Below are positions 58,937 through 64,000 of a DNA stretch of 64,000 bases, one piece after another. The notes under the pieces were generated by a model that saw only the letters and a program-made list of their open reading frames with translations, did not search any database and was not told the origin of the DNA. How positions within the stretch are numbered: position 1 is the stretch's first letter; each line of letters starts with the position of its first letter. A program made the position numbers and the translations under genes. This DNA comes from Pseudomonas fluorescens (lineage in GTDB: Bacteria; Pseudomonadota; Gammaproteobacteria; Pseudomonadales; Pseudomonadaceae): assembly GCF_902497775.2 (NCBI RefSeq), contig NZ_OZ024668.1, positions 3,456,326-3,520,325 on the forward strand. Reading direction: 5' to 3'.

Positions 58937-60250
58937 TCAGGCCAGCACTTCGCGTGGCTTGCCCAGCATGCGGTCACACAGCACCGCAACGCCCAGGGTA
59001 ACCACCGAAGGCACCAGCCAGGCCAGGCCCTGCTCGCTCAGCGGCAGGTGGGCCAGGATTTCTGGCAGCTCATTGGCCAGGGCGGTGCCCTTGATGGCAT
59101 CGATCATGCCGAACAGCAGCGACACCAGCATCACCGGCGCCAGAATGCGCACCTCGGAGTTCCACAGCTCTTTGCAGAAGCTCAGGCCCACGACCACGAT
59201 GCACGGTGGGTAGATTGCGGTCAGCACCGGGATCGAGAACATGATCAGCTTGGTCAGGCCGAGGTTGGAGATCAGCAGCGAGAAGCCGGCGAGGATCACC
59301 ACCAGGGTGCGGTACGACAGTGGCAGTACCTGGCTGAAGTACTCGGCACAGGCGCAGGTCAGGCCCACCGCGGTCACCAGGCAAGCCAGGGCGATCAGCA
59401 CGGCCAGGAAGCCGCTGCCCAGCGAGCCGAAGGTGTGCTGTACATAGGCATGCAGTACCGCTGCGCCGTTGCTGGCACCGGCAGCGATTTCATGGGCGCC
59501 GGCGCCCAGGCGGAACAGGCTGATATACACCAGGGCCAGGCCGACACCGGCGATCAGGCCAGCGATGATCGCGTAGCGGGTGATCAACCGTGGCGATTCG
59601 ACGCCACGCGAACGGATGGCGTTGACGATGACGATACCGAACACCAGCGCGCCAAGGGTATCCATGGTCAGGTAACCATTGATGAAACCCTGGGAGAACG
59701 GTGCGGCGACGTAGGCAGGCTGTGCTTCGCCGATACCACCGGCTGGCAGCATGAACGCGGCGATGCCCAGCGCGGCCAGGGCGATGATCTTCAGAGGCGC
59801 GAGGAAGCGGCCGACGGTGTCGAGCAACTTGCCCGGGTACATGGACACCGCCAGTACCACCAGGAAGTACACCAGGCTGTAGATGAACAGGGCCAGCGGG
59901 CTTTCACCGGTCAGCGGCGCAACACCCACCTCGAAGGATACAGTGGCGGTACGCGGGGTGGCGAACAACGGGCCTACCGAGAGGTAGCACACTGCGGCCA
60001 GCAGGCCGCCGGCGACCTTGCCGATCGGGCTGCTCAGGGCATCCATGCCGCCGCCGACCTTGGCCAGGGCGATAACGGTGATGACCGGCAGGCCCACAGC
60101 AGTGATCAGGAAACCTAGCGCCGCCATCCACACGTGTGGACCGGATTGCAGACCGACGATAGGTGGGAAAATGATATTGCCCGCGCCGACGAACAAAGCG
60201 AACGTCATAAAACCAAGTGCCAGAATGTCCTGGCCTTTTAAAACTTTCAT
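58937..60250 (-). CDS. brnQ: Branched-chain amino acid transporter BrnQ
   Basis: A 437-residue inner-membrane carrier with about twelve segments. The N-terminus reads [30 protein letters not shown], followed by [24 protein letters not shown] and the other BrnQ-typical motifs. It imports Leu, Ile and Val with a cation. A 46-residue N-terminal extension in the frame was rejected since homologues start MKVLKG; no clear ribosome-binding site precedes this start. Confidence 0.94.
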   Translation of the reverse strand: MKVLKGQDILALGFMTFALFVGAGNIIFPPIVGLQSGPHVWMAALGFLITAVGLPVITVIALAKVGGGMDALSSPIGKVAGGLLAAVCYLSVGPLFATPRTATVSFEVGVAPLTGESPLALFIYSLVYFLVVLAVSMYPGKLLDTVGRFLAPLKIIALAALGIAAFMLPAGGIGEAQPAYVAAPFSQGFINGYLTMDTLGALVFGIVIVNAIRSRGVESPRLITRYAIIAGLIAGVGLALVYISLFRLGAGAHEIAAGASNGAAVLHAYVQHTFGSLGSGFLAVLIALACLVTAVGLTCACAEYFSQVLPLSYRTLVVILAGFSLLISNLGLTKLIMFSIPVLTAIYPPCIVVVGLSFCKELWNSEVRILAPVMLVSLLFGMIDAIKGTALANELPEILAHLPLSEQGLAWLVPSVVTLGVAVLCDRMLGKPREVLA

Positions 60251-60486
60251 TAAGGAAATACCACACTGCTGAAATCGGGATTTAGAGAGGGATTTCCCCT
60301 TGGGTGAGGGAAATGCTGCCTGGCTGGATGAGCCAGACCCGTTTAGCGTGTCGTTCCCTTTTGGGGAGCGGGCACAAAATGAGTGCATAGGTTAACGAAT
60401 TTGTCACAGAAACGCACTGCTGCAGGGCTGCTTGTCCGATGTGCGAATGTACATGTCGTCTGGTTGACCGCTTTTTTGCCAGAAAG

Positions 60487-60543
60487 CATCGCGGGGCAAG
60501 CCCGCTCCTACAGATCATGTAGGAGCGGGCTTGCCCCGCGATG
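60487..60543. repeat. Perfect inverted REP pair (BIME-like)
   Basis: Two 26-nt arms (60487-60512 and 60518-60543), perfectly complementary around GATCA; each contains the Pseudomonas REP core GGGGCAAGCCCGCTCCTACA. Located between brnQ (minus) and the sucD terminator. The rest of the 60251-60558 gap has no gene I can support. Confidence 0.9.
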
Positions 60544-60558
60544 GCATTAGCAGAAAAC

Positions 60559-60582
60559 AAAAAGGCCACCCGAAGGTGGCCT
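60559..60582 (-). terminator. Terminator of the suc operon
   Basis: Stem AGGCCACC/GGTGGCCT with a CGAA-type loop. On the minus strand TTTTTGTTTT follows, about 20 nt after the sucD stop. Confidence 0.85.
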
Positions 60583-60601
60583 CTTTGTCAGCGGGCAGTG
60601 A

Positions 60602-61486
60602 TTACTTCTTCACTTCCCAGCCAGTCAGCTCGGCCAGGGCCTTGCCGATGTCTGCCAGCGAACGCACGGTTTTCACACCAGCGTCCTGCAGCGCAGCGAA
60701 TTTCTCGTCTGCAGTGCCTTTGCCGCCGGAGATGATGGCGCCAGCGTGGCCCATACGCTTGCCCGCAGGAGCGGTAACACCAGCGATGTAGGAAACGACA
60801 GGCTTGGTGACGTTGGCCTTGATGTAGGCAGCAGCTTCTTCTTCAGCCGAACCGCCGATCTCGCCGATCATGACGATCGCTTCGGTCTTCGGGTCTTCCT
60901 GGAACAGCTTCAGGATGTCGATGAAGTTGGAGCCCGGGATCGGGTCGCCACCGATACCGACGCAGGTGGACTGACCGAAACCGGCGTCAGTGGTCTGCTT
61001 GACCGCTTCGTAAGTCAGGGTGCCGGAACGCGAAACGATACCGACCTTGCCTGGCAAGTGGATGTGACCTGGCATGATGCCGATCTTGCACTCGCCCGGA
61101 GTGATGACGCCTGGGCAGTTAGGGCCGATCAGGGTAACACCCAGCTCGTCGCACTTGACCTTGGCATCGAGCATGTCCAGGGTAGGAATGCCTTCGGTGA
61201 TGCAGACGATCAGCTTGATGCCGCCGAAAGCAGCTTCCAGGATCGAGTCTTTGCAGAAAGGAGCCGGAACGTAGATGACCGACGCGTCAGCGCCGGTAGC
61301 TTCTACAGCTTCTTTGACAGTGTTGAACACTGGCAGGCCCAGGTGGGTGGTGCCACCCTTGCCTGGGGTTACGCCGCCGACCATCTTGGTGCCGTAGGCG
61401 ATGGCCTGTTCGGAGTGGAAAGTACCTTGCGAGCCGGTGAAGCCCTGGCAGATGACTTTGGTGTCTTTATTGATCAGGACGCTCAT
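60602..61486 (-). CDS. sucD: Succinyl-CoA synthetase, alpha subunit
   Basis: A 294-residue TCA-cycle enzyme subunit that carries the phosphohistidine. The CoA-binding Rossmann region is at the N-terminus ([18 protein letters not shown]) and the phosphorylated His247 is in [13 protein letters not shown]. Start overlaps the sucC stop by one base (TAATG). Length standard. Confidence 0.99.
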   Translation of the reverse strand: MSVLINKDTKVICQGFTGSQGTFHSEQAIAYGTKMVGGVTPGKGGTTHLGLPVFNTVKEAVEATGADASVIYVPAPFCKDSILEAAFGGIKLIVCITEGIPTLDMLDAKVKCDELGVTLIGPNCPGVITPGECKIGIMPGHIHLPGKVGIVSRSGTLTYEAVKQTTDAGFGQSTCVGIGGDPIPGSNFIDILKLFQEDPKTEAIVMIGEIGGSAEEEAAAYIKANVTKPVVSYIAGVTAPAGKRMGHAGAIISGGKGTADEKFAALQDAGVKTVRSLADIGKALAELTGWEVKK

Positions 61487-62652
61487 TACTTGCCCTCCGC
61501 AGCTTTGACAACTTGTTGAGCAGCGTCGGTCAGGCTGGTTGCAGCAATGATGTTCAAACCGCTTTCTGCCAGTACTTTAGCACCCAGTTCAGCGTTGTTA
61601 CCTTCCAGGCGAACAACAACCGGTACCTTGACGCCGACTTCTTTCACAGCGCCAATGATGCCTTCGGCAATCATGTCGCAGCGAACGATGCCGCCGAAGA
61701 TGTTGACCAGAACGGCCGCGACATTGCTGTCGGACAGAATGATCTTGAAGGCTTCGGTAACGCGCTCTTTGGTAGCACCACCACCTACGTCGAGGAAGTT
61801 GGCTGGCTTGCCGCCGTGCAGGTTGACGATGTCCATGGTACCCATGGCCAGGCCGGCACCGTTGACCATGCAGCCGATGTTGCCTTCCAGGGCCACGTAG
61901 TTCAGCTCGAAGCTGGCAGCGTGGGCTTCACGAGGATCGTCTTGCGACGGGTCGTGGAAGGTTTTCAGCTTAGGCTGACGGTACATGGCGTTAGCGTCGA
62001 TGTTGATCTTGGCATCGAGGCAGTGCAGGTCGCCGTCGGCCTTGATGACCAGCGGGTTTACTTCCAGCAGGGCCAGGTCGTGTTCTTTGAACAGCTTGGC
62101 CAGGCCTACGAAAATCTTGGCGAACTGAGCAACTTGCTTGCCTTCCAGACCCAGCTGGAACGCCAGTTCACGACCCTGGAATGGCTGAGCGCCAACCAGT
62201 GGATCGATAGTAGCCTTGATGATCTTCTCAGGAGTCTCGTGAGCAACTTTCTCGATGTCCACGCCACCTTCGGTGGAAGCCATGAACACGATACGACGGC
62301 TCGAACGGTCGACTACAGCGCCCAGGTACAGCTCTTTGGCGATGTCAGTGCAGGATTCGACCAGGATCTTGGTCACTGGCTGACCGTTGGCGTCGGTCTG
62401 GTAGGTTACCAGACGCTTGCCCAACCATTGCGCAGCGAACGCCTTGGCGTCTTCCTTGCTGCGAACCAGCTTGACGCCGCCCGCTTTACCGCGACCACCG
62501 GCGTGGACCTGGGCTTTGACAACCCACTCGGTGCCACCGATCTTGTCGCAGGCTTCTGCGGCAGCTTCAGGGGTGTCGACTGCGAAACCCTTGGAAACTG
62601 GCAGGCCGTATTCAGCGAACAGCTGCTTACCCTGATACTCGTGAAGATTCAT
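61486..62652 (-). CDS. sucC: Succinyl-CoA synthetase, beta subunit
   Basis: A 388-residue subunit with an ATP-grasp nucleotide-binding domain ([21 protein letters not shown]), the conserved LEVNPLV segment and the succinate-binding loop [10 protein letters not shown]. It makes ATP and succinate from succinyl-CoA with SucD. It lies 175 nt downstream of lpd, in the sdh-suc-lpd operon order of Pseudomonas. Confidence 0.99.
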   Translation of the reverse strand: MNLHEYQGKQLFAEYGLPVSKGFAVDTPEAAAEACDKIGGTEWVVKAQVHAGGRGKAGGVKLVRSKEDAKAFAAQWLGKRLVTYQTDANGQPVTKILVESCTDIAKELYLGAVVDRSSRRIVFMASTEGGVDIEKVAHETPEKIIKATIDPLVGAQPFQGRELAFQLGLEGKQVAQFAKIFVGLAKLFKEHDLALLEVNPLVIKADGDLHCLDAKINIDANAMYRQPKLKTFHDPSQDDPREAHAASFELNYVALEGNIGCMVNGAGLAMGTMDIVNLHGGKPANFLDVGGGATKERVTEAFKIILSDSNVAAVLVNIFGGIVRCDMIAEGIIGAVKEVGVKVPVVVRLEGNNAELGAKVLAESGLNIIAATSLTDAAQQVVKAAEGK

Positions 62653-62827
62653 GCTTTTTACCGTCTTCGTTAGGTACTGCGCTTCGGCGCTGCGCTCCTG
62701 GGGAGTGCCGCGCCACCTGTGACCACTTGCCCCCGGTATGCTCCGGGAGTTCGAGTCCGGCGGACTTTCCGCGGTGAGTCATGCACGCAAGACTCACGAC
62801 GGGCCACCCGCCGTGGTTTCTTATTGT
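62653..62827. other. lpd-sucC intergenic spacer
   Basis: A 175-nt spacer in the operon. It holds short GC-rich palindromes, for example CTCCCGGAGCATACCGGGGG-type pairing around 62728-62752, but no promoter or gene I can support. Confidence 0.3.

Positions 62828-64000
<1,173 letters not shown>

Overview
The window is GC-rich chromosomal DNA of a Pseudomonas, most likely of the P. putida/P. fluorescens lineage. The evidence is the gene content and order: ppiD-hupB-lon-clpX-clpP-tig, a tRNA Arg-His-Leu-His cluster beside folD, gpsA next to a hybrid kinase and fabAB, and the sucC-sucD-lpd end of the TCA operon. Intergenic inverted repeats of the Pseudomonas REP type support this. Nearly all of it is intact core genome. 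I see no prophage, insertion sequence, integrase, CRISPR array or rRNA operon.

Layout. 1-8.0 kb (minus): protein quality-control block with ppiD (cut by the window start), hupB, lon, clpX, clpP and tig. 8.2-18.2 kb: two small hypothetical genes, then an iron/heme block. In it an ECF sigma and anti-sigma pair (plus) converges on a six-gene heme-uptake operon (minus: TonB receptor with signalling domain, ChaN lipoprotein, HmuS-like protein, HmuT, HmuU, HmuV). 18.25-19.04 kb: tRNA operon (minus), including what looks like the remnant of a second tRNA-Leu. 19.2-20.0 kb: folD. 20.1-28.1 kb: a glycerol-type (GlpSTPQUV-like) ABC importer with a sigma54-type promoter and a divergent sigma54 activator gene. 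28.1-29.7 kb: cobalamin riboswitch controlling a [2Fe-2S] protein and a BtuF-like binding protein.

29.8-35.7 kb: a citrulline/ornithine module (CtlX hydrolase, ornithine cyclodeaminase, a complete polar amino-acid ABC importer and an Lrp/AsnC regulator). 35.7-42.2 kb (minus): AI-2E-type permease, DUF4892 protein, two tandem alpha/beta hydrolases, a small hypothetical gene, a thioesterase, sixA, a DUF4389 protein and gpsA. 42.4-47.3 kb (plus): an overlapping three-gene unit of TonB receptor, periplasmic binding protein and hybrid histidine kinase. 47.5-49.3 kb: fabA-fabB with a strong terminator. 49.4-54.5 kb: chemoreceptor, DUF3859 protein, amidohydrolase, pirin and dienelactone-hydrolase-like protein. 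54.5-57.5 kb: htpG with a near-consensus sigma32 promoter lying against two tandem thioesterase genes. 57.6-60.3 kb: small alanine-rich lipoprotein, DUF599 membrane protein and brnQ. 60.6-64.0 kb (minus): sucD, sucC and the 3' part of lpd (cut by the window end).

How the genes work together. The first block is the trigger factor/ClpXP/Lon/HU/PpiD folding and proteolysis set, with heat-shock-type promoters visible before lon and htpG. The heme block forms a complete surface-to-cytoplasm route with its own signal-transducing sigma system and a Fur-like site. The citrulline block can be read as import, hydrolysis to ornithine and cyclodeamination to proline. The receptor, binding protein and kinase unit at 42.4-47.3 kb is the least explained functional unit and the best candidate for an undescribed sensory system. 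Starts were chosen by ribosome-binding sites, family length and the many 4-nt stop/start overlaps, so several coding regions given here are shorter than the longest open frame.
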